The notes below the pieces were generated by a model, which worked only from the letters and a program-made list of their open reading frames with translations, was not told the DNA's origin and made no database searches. From positions 51,552,965 through 51,616,964 of the forward strand of contig JAVGWX010000013.1 in the NCBI GenBank assembly GCA_036924085.1: a DNA stretch of 64,000 nt, written 5' to 3'. The stretch's first letter is position 1; each line of letters starts with the position of its first letter. Of this stretch, positions 18,910 to 29,132 are shown piece by piece. This DNA is from Ariolimax columbianus (Eukaryota; Mollusca; Gastropoda; Stylommatophora; Arionidae). Made by a program: the position numbers and the translations under genes.

Positions 18910-19200
18910 GGCACAATAAACTGACCAAGATAACTAACTCTCTTCCATCTAGTCTTTCCTGGAAACAGGGTGTTTTCAACTCTGACGAAATGTGGATCGA
19001 CATGATCCATGTAGTAGTGAGTGTCACGCAGAGGAAGCCAGGTATAGCACAGCCTTCCGGATTAACTCGGTCCACCTTCATCAGCACGCTCGTGGCGTGA
19101 AGATATATACTACTAACCACCACTTAACATCCTTTCAAGGACGCACACAAGATTAAAAATACTCATTATGGGCATTAAACAACAACAACAAGAACAACAA
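18910..19200 (-). repeat. Dispersed repeat family D, copy 2
   Basis: Reverse orientation of the 6590-6860 repeat; blocks AGGATGTTAAGTGG, GGAAGGCTGTGCTATACC, TGTTTCCAGG and TGGAAGAGAGTTAG align in order. A (CAA)n run at 19161-19195 marks its outer end. Confidence 0.7.
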
Positions 19201-19204
19201 CAAC

Positions 19205-19325
19205 ATTCCTTTTGTCAGTTCTGTCCTGATATTATGTCCTGAAGGACAGAAATGCAATTAGACGTCATTTGGTTACCTGGCATCAGACATCCAATGTTTG
19301 ATTGAATATCAGGATTACAAGTTGA
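19205..19325 (+). pseudogene. RTE-like LINE 3' scrap
   Basis: Short frame LKDRNAIRRHLVTWHQTSNV matching the last codons of the RTE-type remnants at 3815-4048 and 44125-45085. Confidence 0.65.
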
Positions 19326-19404
19326 GAGGCAATTATTCTTGGATATAGCCCTGATCTCATTCTTACATTTCCGATACCACATACCACCCATTATATCAAA
19401 GAGA

Positions 19405-19523
19405 GATTGATTTGAAACGCTGTAACTTCTCCTGGCGAAGATTTATTGTTATCCAAGAGAGATTGATTTGAAACGCTGTAACTTCTCCTGGCGAAGATTT
19501 ATTGTTATCCAAGAAAGATTGAT
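19405..19523. repeat. 56-bp tandem array, left part
   Basis: Units start with GATTGAT at 19405, 19461 and 19517; the third is cut after 7 bases by LINE copy 2. Unit core AAACGCTGTAACTTCTCC and GGCGAAGATTTATTG. The array resumes at 24378 in phase. Confidence 0.95.
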
Positions 19524-19549
19524 ATCTTCTTCTTCTTCTGCGTACGCAG

Positions 19550-22500
19550 TCAGACAGTAACCCTTATTTTTTCGAAAAAAGCGGCGGTCATCCTGAGGCT
19601 CTCGCCACTGCCATAGAGCTTGTCTTGCAGTTCCATTGGTAATGGCCACATCTGCTCTCTCTGATCCTCGTATGTCGGGCAGTTCTGCAGCAGATGTTCA
19701 GCGGTCATTTTACCAGTACCGCAAGGGCATTCGTCGGTACACCCTATCTTGAATTTGTTGAATAGGTGGTACCTCAGTCTGTTGTGGCCAGTGCGAAGTC
19801 TGAATAAAACGACCTGCTCTCTTCGGTTCAACTGGTAATAGGCATCGTTTTTGGTGTAACCAGTATGTTCGGTTTCCCATTTGGTCATGTATCTGGCTTT
19901 GATAAGCCGTTTTGACTCTTCGTACGTCATACTGGTATCTGTTTGTGGTAGTCTTGCACCTTCTTTTGCCAGTCTGTCTGCCTCCTCGTTGCCTTGGATG
20001 TTGCAGTGTGACGGAACCCACTGTACCACTACCCTTTTTGGTGCGGACTGCTGGCACAGTTTGCAGAGTGCTGCTCTTAAGTCATTAAGCTCAGTGTTTT
20101 TCTGGCTTTTTAGCGCTGTGACTACGGCGAGAGCATCTGTCAGCAGGACTATATGGCTCTCATTTTCACTGTGTGTCACCATTTCTTCCACTGCCGCCCT
20201 CAGTGCCTCTGCCTCCGCTCTGAAATTGCTTGTGTACTTACCAGTAGCGAATGACAGTGTTATTTTTCTGCCATTTGGTAGGTTCGGGAATGCTCCTGCC
20301 CCTCCGTTCTGTGTAGTGTTTGTTACAGAACCGTCGGTGTATGCATGGGTCCAGTCCATGCTTGGGTAGCTTTTCGTTATGAAGCTTAGGGTAGTATCTC
20401 TCCTTTCTTTTTCAGTCTGGCAGTTTTTGTTTGCAATACCTGGTATATTTTCTACCACCTCTGGAAATATATCCTGCCTCCAGGTAGGTTTTCGTACAGT
20501 AGTGATGGGTTTTGGTGTTGTTAGTGCGTTTATGGGATCTTCGTGCATCTTTGCTTTGGCTATTTCTGCAAAGTTTCTCCACTTTAGTTTCCCATTTCCC
20601 AAATTGTTTAGTCTCTGGTGCATTGGATGGTCGGTCAGTCTTCGGAGCTTCTCTGACTGCAGCTGGGCTCTGCAGTCTCTTCTATCGGTCATGGATTGCA
20701 GTTTTGTAATCTTTTCAAGTTCTACAATTGGCGTTGACTTCATGCCACCTGTTATAATTGTTATGGCTTGGTTTTGAAGTTTACTAACTTTATCGAAGTT
20801 CGCCTTCGCTGCTGTTGTCCATGCCGCAATGCCATACTCGAGAACTGGTCTCACTCTTCCAGTGTACAGTTTCTTTAGTATGCCTTCGTCTGCTCCCCAG
20901 CTTGTGCCAGCAAGTTTCCTCATGATTGCCATCCTTTCTCTGGCTTTCATTCGGTTTCTCTCAATCTGACTTGTCCATGTCATGAGCCGATCAAATGTGA
21001 CTCCCAGATAGGTTGGGTTGTCGTTTGGCTGCAGGAATTTGCCATTTAGACTTAATTTGTACTTTGGGTTTTAATGAAAGCGAAAATATTGTGCATGTGG
21101 TTTTCTCCTCGTTTATTTTGACCAGCCATGAGTTCGCCCACTCTTCCAGCGATCTTAGGGCCGTCTGCATCCGATTTCTTGCTATGGTGAGATTCTTTTC
21201 AGAGGTCCACACAGCCAGATCGTCTGCAAACATTGAGCAATGGACTCTTCTTGGTATATTCTCTGTAATATCGTTTATATATACCAGGAAGAGTGTGGGT
21301 GACAGTACTCCCCCTTGGGGTACTCCCTGCTCGAGTGTCACCTTTTTGCTCATCTGCCCTTGTACTTGGACTCTGGCCGTTCTTTGTTTGAGGTAGTGGT
21401 TGATCCACTTGTACATTTTCCCACAAACATCACTTCTTCTTAGCTTGACTCTAAGTCCATCTTTCCAGACTTTGTCAAATGCCTTTTCCAGATCCACCCA
21501 AACAGCTACCGTGTGTTTCTGTGCCTGGTAGGCATCTTCTATCTCCTGGGCTATGAGGATGACCTGGTCCTCAGTGGATCTGTTCTGTCTAAAGCCGGCT
21601 TGCTGTGGAATTAGTATTCGTTTTTCTTCCAGATGCCACATCAGTCTGGTGTTTATCATCCGTTCCATCAGCTTTCCGACACAGCTCAGTAGGCTTATGG
21701 GCCTGTATCCATTTGGATCTGTTTTGTCCTTTCCTGTTTTTGGTACTGGTACCAGTATTGCATCTTTCCATGCCTGGGGTACAATACCCCTTTTCCAGCT
21801 TTGGTTCAGGACCGATAGCAGTTTCCTCTTAGCTGTTTGGCCCAGCCCCATCAGCATTTCGTTTGTTATCCCGTCTTTTCCGGGAGATTTCCTTTTCTTT
21901 AGTGTTCTCATAGCCTCTTCCATTTCGCGCATTGTTAATTTGGCCATCATGTGCTCTTCGGGTGCCGTATTCATGTTTTCGTGCCCCTTTAGCTCTTCGC
22001 TAATGTCTGTATGCTTATCTGCAGGGACCTCGATGTTGTTTGCTCTGGCATAGTGATCGACAAAGGCGTTTGCGGCTTTCTTACCTGTGATCAAGTTCTC
22101 GCCCTGCTTGATAGTAATTTGTTTATTTGACGGGGTTTCATCGTTCATGGCTCTGACTAGCTTCCATAGCTTGTTACCGTCTTTGTCCAGGTTTAGGCTT
22201 TCCGTTTTATTTTTCCAGCTTTCTCTTGCTGTTTGCTTGAGAGTGTGTTTGTACTTCGCCGTGGCGGCTTTGAGGGCGATGTTTGACTAAATGGATTTTT
22301 CTCGCTCTGCCATGTTCCTAGCATTTGTTACTGCATCTTCCACTTTCTGCAACTCATCATTCCAGTTGGGCTTATAGTTTTTCCTAGCTCCTCTTGGGAT
22401 GGTTTCAGTGGCGGCTTGCATTATTGCCTTGCTTAGGCTTTCCACCATGGGCTTCATTTTGGTGTTTCGTGTGTTGATGGTTTCACACAGCCCATCTGCC

Positions 22501-23456
22501 AGGATTGCAAATCTGTCCCAGTCGGCTCGTTTGTAATTCCAACGAGGGATCGGTTTTGTTTCCTGTGGGCCTACTTCCATGTCAATGGTTAGCCTGATCG
22601 GCCTGTGGTCGCTACCTGCCAGTTGGTTTAGCACTTGGCGGTCTATTTTATGGTGTATGTCCTGTGTGGAGAAGGCCAAATCTGGAGTCGAGGTGGTATG
22701 CCATGTTCTTGAAAAGAAGCTAGGGCTATCCTCCGGCCTATTGATTAGGGAGAGATTTGCATCTATCTCCCAATCTTCCACTTCGTCACCTCATTTGTCT
22801 GTGTCAGAGTATCCCCATCTCTCCGAGTGGCTGTTGAAATCTCCAACTACTATGCAGTTGGAGTCTCTGACCTCCATACTCGAGAGCGATAGGTCTCTAT
22901 TTGGTGGTCCGTACAGATTGAAAATGCGGAGCTTCGTCTCTTGAGCCATTATGTCAACTCCTACAATTTCTGATTGTCCGGTGTGATTGACAGATACCGC
23001 GCTACTCGGTTTGCAGTTTCTGGTTAGTATCAGGACCCCTCCTTTGTGGCCTTCTCTATCGAGACGGAAGGTTTGGTATCCTCTGATTGAGAATTTGTGA
23101 TTATTGTTGAGGTGTGTTTCCTGGATACATGCCACGTCAATCTTACCTTCATGCAAGTGATGTGTTAGGGAAAGTTTTTTGTTAATGACTCCCTCCGCAT
23201 TCCACTGTAGTATTTTGAGGGTCTTGAATTTTTGGTCAATAAAAGTTGCCCCATAGCCATGTGCCTTTACTCCACGACACATGGATGGGTGACCACCAAT
23301 AGTCAAGGGTGGGCCCCTTCGAGGCGTGAGGCCCGGCACTATCGCTGCCTGGCGGGACTCCGCACGATGAGCGCCATGCGTTTTTCTAATCGGTTGTACT
23401 GTCATCATGCTGCGATTTACGTTGCACTGTTTTGTTAGGCTTGCGGCCCCGTGCAT
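19550..23456 (-). pseudogene. LINE polyprotein: AP-endonuclease, RT, RNase H (copy 2, broken)
   Basis: Starts MHGAASLTKQCNVN. Endonuclease: LQWNAEGVINKK, VACIQETHLN, FNLYGPPN, VVGDFNSHSERWGY, GSDHRPI. RT: SPGKDGITNEMLMG, GYRPISLLSCVGKL, AVWVDLEKAFDKVW, GVPQGGVLSPTLFLVYIND, MFADDLAVW; all three catalytic aspartates are present. RNase H: HAYTDGSV, FRAEAEALRAAVEE, LLTDALAVV, WVPSHCNIQGNEEADRLAKE, keeping the acidic residues. Cys-His tail: ECPCGTGKM..HLLQNCP. Lesions: TGA at 22791, TAG at 22287 and a single-base deletion near 21065. The last 477 codons (19550-20983) are uninterrupted. It is better preserved than copy 1. Confidence 0.95.
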
Positions 23457-23590
23457 CCGATTTCAACAGGCGTTTCTGTAGGGATGCCCTCCTTAGCCTT
23501 TGGCTGTCCCCAGCCTATCTGCAAGGCAGCAGTTGTTTATGATCAGAGCTGTCTCTCTTATGGAAGTTGTCTTACCAGACTATCGAGTCT

Positions 23591-24007
23591 TCACTGCTCG
23601 TGTCTATAGGGTGCGATGATGATATATGAGATGATATATGAGATATATGATATGGACTGGTTTACCCGGAAGAGAGGCAGTCCAGTGTGTCTGTACCCCA
23701 GGATCGTCACGTCCTGCCAGAAACGTAGCATTTGCATGTGAGTGGGGTATCTCTTTCTCCTTTTATTTTCTTGGCTTCTATGCAGAGATGGTACGCCTAG
23801 CATTCCCCGCCACCTGGGATGTTGACACAGTGGGGTTGGTGTGCAATGTCTGCTGGTCTGCATCTCTTCTGCGTCCAGCATGATAGGTATATGGCTGATA
23901 ACGTACAGAGGTAGATATCGAAGCAGAAGTGCATTTAGCCAGAGGACAAGCCTGGTAATATCACAGAGATGTTGTTCGCCTAGTGTGCGGACAGATCTCA
24001 TGGTCAT
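23591..24007 (-). other. Candidate small ORF in LINE leader (ORF1?), copy 2
   Basis: 138 codons (MTMRSVRTLGEQHLCDITRL) in the same frame as 11270-11692. It starts just after the end of the 28S-like block. No recognised domain. Confidence 0.3.
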
Positions 24008-24377
24008 TGGTTGAGTCTCGACAGTTCACAGTGTGGTGGCTGCTCTACTGTTTTCGACACCCCGACCAGGAACTAAGTCTTATGTTGGTGGTTTCGCACC
24101 CTATCGCCGTATGAGGTGAGTATCAAGCAGCTGTCCGCCCGCTTTGATCGGCGGACGGCAGAGACCTCTTTCTGCAGCTCTACCGGATAGGGCTGGGGCG
24201 CATGCCCCGGGTCCTGAACATGTAGGAGCCTCCCATTTCAGTGGTGCTGAGATTTTGGGCGGGATTGCGGCTTACAAGGGTTCGGCCGTAATCCCCCCAC
24301 ATGGTAGCCTCGCGCCATTGGCTTATCAGCCTGGTACGTGTACCAAAGTGACTGCGGCTCCTCTCGATATGAGCTGG
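24005..24377 (-). other. 28S rRNA 3'-domain leader (copy 2)
   Basis: Minus-strand sequence repeats the copy 1 leader: TCGAGAGGAGCCGCAG, AAGCCAATGGCGCGAGGCTA, TGTAAGCCGCAATCCCGCCC, GTCGGGGTGTCGAAAACAG and ACTGTCGAGACTCAACC. In places it is closer to ribosomal 28S than copy 1 (AATGGCGCGAGG versus AATGTCGCGAGG), as expected for independent decay of a shared ancestor. Confidence 0.82.
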
Positions 24378-24537
24378 GATTGATTTGAAACGCTGTAACT
24401 TCTCCTGGCGAAGATTTATTGTTATCCAAGAAAGATTGATATGAAACGCTGTAGCTTCTCATGGCGAAGATTTATTGTTATCCAAGAAAGATTGATTTGA
24501 AACGCTGTAACATATCCTGGCGAAGATTTATTGTTCA
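24378..24537. repeat. 56-bp tandem array, right part
   Basis: Units start at 24378, 24434 and 24490, continuing the phase of 19405-19523. The last unit decays after GATTTATTGTT. Confidence 0.95.
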
Positions 24538-24564
24538 TCCCTCAGAACAGTACAAGGCCACATA

Positions 24565-24662
24565 AGAGACATACTGCGGTAATGATCAGACATACTGCGG
24601 TATTGATCAGACATACTGCGGTAATAATCAGACATACTGCGGTATTGATCAGACAGACTGGG
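24565..24662. repeat. 21-bp tandem repeat
   Basis: Five copies of a unit with CATACTGCGGTA(A/T)TGATCAGA. Confidence 0.9.
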
Positions 24663-24739
24663 TAAGGATTCTTTTCTTAAGTGTCATATTAATGCTACTT
24701 GATGTGGGCCCTCTTTGTTTCTGTCTACACGCCGAATCT

Positions 24740-25135
24740 GTCATCTCAATTATTGTTTTAATTGTTCACCGTGCATTCTCTGTTATGATTTGACCTAAGT
24801 ATGGGAATGGATATACTTGCTCGATTGTTGTTCACCTTCGAAAGTTACCTTTACTTTCGTTGTGTCTTTGAACGATCATTGAAGTTTTCTATGTTTATAT
24901 CCATGCCAAAGGCTTTTGCTGTTTCGCTGATTTAATAAGTCATATTGATTTCTCTAAGCCTCTGCTAAAATGGCTTGGCCATTAAGAAACTGTACTGCAT
25001 CCAGTTACTCGTCATTTATCTTTACGCACAGAACTGATTTCGTTATACCCTAGGCCATCATCAATCCTGAGTATGCATTGAACAGTACAGGTGCAAGTAG
25101 ACATCCCTCACGTCTGATTTTTTTCTTATAGGTAA
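24740..25135 (-). pseudogene. LINE RT core scrap
   Basis: Minus-strand frame (R)REGCLLAPVLFNAYSGLMM (motif B), then LDAVQFLNGQAILAEA, where motif C FADD has decayed to FLNG, followed by a lysine-rich stretch. Strongly degenerate and related in type to 56930-57910. Confidence 0.65.
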
Positions 25136-25164
25136 TGTGTCTGTGGTTCCTTCTCTAATATCTC

Positions 25165-25455
25165 TTTTCCTTCTTCTTCTTCGTTCGTTCTCAATCTTAC
25201 TCTACCAAGCCCTGAAAATGACTTTGAAGTTGGCAGGATGTTGTCCAGAGAACGGAATGCGTTGTGTCGTAGTTTACAGCCTGACTACGATATTGGCACC
25301 TTTTGGTCCCATACATCCGACTTCAGCAGGCATTTTTGAGTACCGGGTTAGCTGTCGTTCTTCGTTCCCTTCTCCTTAGCTAGTCTGCTCCATTGCAGCC
25401 TTTTATCCAGAGTCATCGTGTAGAGGTGTAGAACGGTCTTGGCAGCTCTGGTTCG
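25165..25455 (-). repeat. Dispersed (GAA)-tailed repeat, copy B
   Basis: Minus-strand copy of the repeat at 15835-16135. It begins near 25455, contains CGGTCTTGGCAGCTC rc blocks, CATCCGACTTCAGCAGGC (plus strand, 25315) and ends in TTCTTCTTC at about 25165-25185. The 27-bp array begins at its 5' end. Confidence 0.7.
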
Positions 25456-26425
25456 CTGGCATTGACGCTAGCGATCAGCTTTGGGTCGCTGGCCCTGACG
25501 CTAGAAGTCAGCTATGGGTCGCTGGCGCTAGCAGTCAGCTATGGGTCGCTTGCCTTGACGATAGCGGTCAGCTATGGTTTGCTGGCCCTGATGCTAGTAG
25601 TAAGCTATGGGTCGTTGGCCCTGACGCTAGAGGTCATCTATGGGTCGCTGGTCCTAGCGCTAGCGGTCAGCTATGAGTCGCTGGCCCTGACGCTAACAGT
25701 CAGCTAGGGTTCACTGGCCCTGATGACAGCAGTCAGCTATGGGTCGCTGAGATTAGCAGTCAGCTATGGGTCGCTGAGGCTAGCAGTCAGCTATGGGTCG
25801 CTGAGATTAGCAGTCAGCTATGGGTCGCTGAGGCTAGCAGTCAGCTATGGGTCGCTGAGATTAGCAGTCAGCTATGGGTCGCTGAGGCTAGCAGTCAGCT
25901 ATGGGTCGCTGAGATTAGCAGTCAGCTATGGGTCGCTGAGGCTAGCAGTCAGCTATGGGTCGCTGAGATTAGCAGTCAGCTATGGGTCGCTGAGGCTAGC
26001 AGTCAGCTATGGGTCGCTGAGATTAGCAGTCAGCTATGGGTCGCTGAGGCTAGCAGTCAGCTATGGGTCGCTGAGATTAGCAGTCAGCTATGGGTCGCTG
26101 AGGCTAGCAGTCAGCTATGGGTCGCTGAGGCTTGCAGTCAGCTATGGGTCGCTGAGGCTTGCAGTCAGCTATGGGTCGCTGAGGCTTGCAGTCAGCTATG
26201 GGTCGCTGAGGCTTGCAGTCAGCTATGGGTCGCTGAGGCTAGCAGTCAGCTATGGGTCGCTGAGGCTTGCAGTCAGCTATGGGTCGCTGAGGCTTGCAGT
26301 CAGCTATGGGTCGCTGAGGCTAGCAGTTAGCTATGGGTCGCTGAGGCTTGCAGTCAGCTATGGGTCGCTGAGGCTTGCAGTCAGCTATGGGTCGCTGAGG
26401 CTAGCTCTTGCTCTTGCGCTGCTCG
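25455..26425. repeat. 27-bp minisatellite with higher-order structure
   Basis: About 36 units containing GTCAGCTATGGGTCGCTG. Left part (25455-25735) is diverged with GGCCCTGACGCTAG. From about 25740 to 26100 two variants, GAGATTAGCA and GAGGCTAGCA, strictly alternate, giving a 54-bp higher-order unit. From about 26110 to 26400 a third variant, GAGGCTTGCA, dominates. The frame LAVSYGSLR stays open for 244 codons only because 27 is divisible by three. Confidence 0.95.
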
Positions 26426-27063
26426 TCACCTTGAGCCCTTCTATAATATCGATATGATGGCCTCTAGATGTGTGTATAAGTTTCATATCAGACAAACGAT
26501 TGACTCTTCGATTGTGACTTGTTTAAGGATCTCGAAAACCCTTTTCCAGGAAATTTGGTCAAGAGAAATCTCGTAGAATGTGAAGCAGCTACACACGTAA
26601 TCGTATCTTGTTAAAGGCGAAAAAAGAAAATTACGTAAAGGGCTCGAAATATTATAATGTTCACTAAAGGCTACAGATACCAACTCTCAAAAAAACGCAT
26701 GTTGTTGTCGAACAGCTGCGTTGATCATGTAATTGTGACAATGGTACGACATTGAAACCAGGAGAATCTCACCGTTAAACCCTTTGTATGTGCATGTTCA
26801 TATGCTAACTTGTTGTCTCAATAATCTTTTCACTCATTCAGGGATGATTGACTACTAGTTGGGCCAATCACAATGTATCATTGTAGATACATTCATGGAT
26901 TTTATTCAGAACGTTTCTTTCACACGGGATTTTGATGTTCTCTACCGGCCTGAACAATAGAGGAACATGGAGTAGAAACAGAATACAAGTTGAGGAAAAA
27001 CAACGCGTTGTGACCTTTACTCCAATTTAAAAATTAGGAAGAATTATCACATCCTAGTGCATA
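26426..27063. other. Non-genic stretch
   Basis: AT-rich DNA with no recognisable gene, repeat unit or LINE frame. It ends where the truncated CR1-like element begins. Confidence 0.5.
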
Positions 27064-28635
27064 CTCTGAATGGTTTTAAAAAAATTGGAGGGGTTGAAAG
27101 TGAATACATGTCCAGGTCAACATGGTATTCATCCAAAATTTATGTATGAAATTAGAGACCAACTAGCAAAACCATTGGCTATATTATGTTCTCAATCACT
27201 TACAAAAAGGATTGTTCCACGGGATTGGAAAGATGCAGGAGTGATCCCCTTATTCAAAAAAGGCAAAAAATCAGATCCAGCAAATTATAGACCAGTGAGT
27301 TTAACGAGCATAGTCTGTAAATTGTTAGAGTCAATAATCAAAGAAAACATTGTAATGCATGTAGACAAATTTAATCTAATTAGAAAGTCAGCATGGGCTT
27401 ACTAGAGGGAGATCGTGCTTAACAAATCTATTAGAATTCATGGAGGAGGTTACTAAAATCATAGATAAAGGGGAGCCAGTGGATGTTATTTATCTAGACT
27501 TTGCAAAGGCCTTTGATGGAGTACCTCATCAAAGATTATTTCGAAAGTTAAAATCACATGGAATAGGTGGGGAAGTTGCCAAATGGATTGAAAATTGGTT
27601 AACGGGAAGAAGGCAGAGGGTGGGCATAAATAAGGAGTACTCTGAGTGGAGTGAAGTGAAAAGTGGTGTGCCACAGGGCTCGGTTTTGGGACCAATTTTG
27701 TTATTGATATATATAAATGATTTGGACATTGATATGAGATCCGTGATTGCAAAATTTGCTGATGACACAAAGTTATGCAGTAGTGTCTCATCTAAAGCGG
27801 AAGTGGATATATTGATGTCGGATTTAGATAAAATTCGAGAATGGTCTGTAATCTGGCAAATGGAGTTCAATGTAGATAAATGTACAGTCATCCACATGGG
27901 TAGATCCAATATGGAACATAATTACAGAATGGGAGAAAACAATATTAGAAAGATAGATAAGGAAAGGGACCTAGGGGTTATAATAGATCATACAGGAAAG
28001 GTGAGTGAGCAAGTTAAGGTAGCAGTGAAAGAGGCAAATGCAATGTTAGGTAGGATAAAAAGAAATATTAAACATAGGAGCAAGGAAGTGATCGTCAAAC
28101 TGTATAAAGCTTTAGTTAGACCTAGATTGGAGTACTGTGTACAGGTGTGGAGTCCTTATCACAGAGGGGACATAAACATGCTAGAAAGAATACAAAAGAG
28201 AGCGACAAAGATAATAGTGGGATTCCAGAATTACAGTTATGAGGAGCGACTCAGAAAAACCGGCCTACAGTGTCTCGAAGAAAGAAGAATTCGTGGTAAC
28301 TTAATACAGGTTTATAAGATGATCAGAGGAATCGATGAATTAGACTATAACAAGTTTTTTAAAAAATACAGCCACCTACAATAACACGAGGGCATAGCTA
28401 CACGCTGACTAAAAAGAGGTCCAGGTTAGATATAAGAAATATTTTTTTAGTCAGAGAGTGGTGTCTGCTTGGAATGCATTGCCAGGGGAGGTAGTGGAGG
28501 CAGGGACAGTTAATGCATTTAAGAATAAACTGGATGCGCATAGCTTTTAGAGCAAGGTGATGTAAATGCAACTGGTTGTATACAGACTCTGCAGGGTCTT
28601 CTAAACCAGTATAAAGACGTTAAGTTAAGTTAAGT
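27064..28635 (+). pseudogene. CR1-like LINE: RT domain to 3' end, few lesions
   Basis: Starts mid-RT at VLKKLEGLKVNTCPGQHGIH. RT blocks: WKDAGVIPLFKKGKKSDPAN, YRPVSLTSIVCKLLE, YLDFAKAFDGVPHQRL (motif A), SGVPQGSVLGPILL (motif B), FADDTKL (motif C), RDLGVIID, ALVRPRLEYCVQVWSPYHRG and QKRATKIIVGFQNYSYEERL. A frameshift at about 27395 breaks the finger region, and two more near 28383 and 28440 break the tail SQRVVSAWNALPGEVVEAGT. The catalytic aspartates are intact. The 3' end is a TAAGTTAAGTTAAG repeat. No endonuclease remains (5' truncation). Other 3' ends of the family are at 5790-5868 and 36884-37170. Confidence 0.9.
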
Positions 28636-28705
28636 CGCAGACTCAAGAATGAAATTACGCATCGAGCAAAAACCAGCGCGATCACCTGAAAATACAAGAC
28701 AGAAT

Positions 28706-28729
28706 GCGATGTGTAAAATTTCACATCGC
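28706..28729. other. Perfect 8-bp inverted repeat (hairpin)
   Basis: GCGATGTG and CACATCGC flank 8 bases of AT-rich loop. It lies between the CR1 end and the Mutator-like relic and might be a terminal or subterminal feature of the latter; no mate was found. Confidence 0.5.
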
Positions 28730-29132
28730 TATAGCTCACTATTGGAGTTTTGAATGGGGGCAGTATCAGCAGGATTTTCAAAAAAAATTTTGATTTTTTA
28801 TTTTCACGACATAAATTAAAGATGAACCAATTTTCTACAAATTTCTGCTTAATTTTTTAAAATCGGATATTTAGTTCCCGAACTATGGCTTTTCAAACAT
28901 AAGAAGTCTTCCTCGTTTGGGAAGAAAAGACATTTTTTTTTCATTTAGACAAAAGTGAATTTACCTATGCACGTTTCCTGTGTAGCTACAATTAGTACCT
29001 CCTTAGATTTATTTTAATTAATGAACGCTCCCCAAGTCAGATAACTCTATTGCAAATGGATGCGCCCATGAGGTAACACGTTTTGTTCGATTCTGTATGA
29101 CAAATTTTGTTTGATCACTGAAATTCTCAACA

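Larger units (their letters stand above)
19524..24377 (-). mobile_element. LINE copy 2 (28S-leader family), minus strand
   Basis: A 4.85-kb copy collinear with 10900-15740 of the composite. It begins at 24377 with CCCAGCTCATATCGAGAGG, inside the 28S sarcin-ricin region, and ends near 19524 after a (GAA)n tail. GATTGAT at 19517-19523 and 24378-24384 is a 7-bp target-site duplication; removing the element and one duplicate restores the exact 56-bp period of the host array. It lacks the 18S and spacer parts, either through 5' truncation or because those belong only to copy 1. Confidence 0.92.

Noticed and set aside
25723..26457. 244-codon AVSYGSLRL repeat protein
   Set aside because: 27-bp satellite without stops in one frame; variants ignore codon structure.
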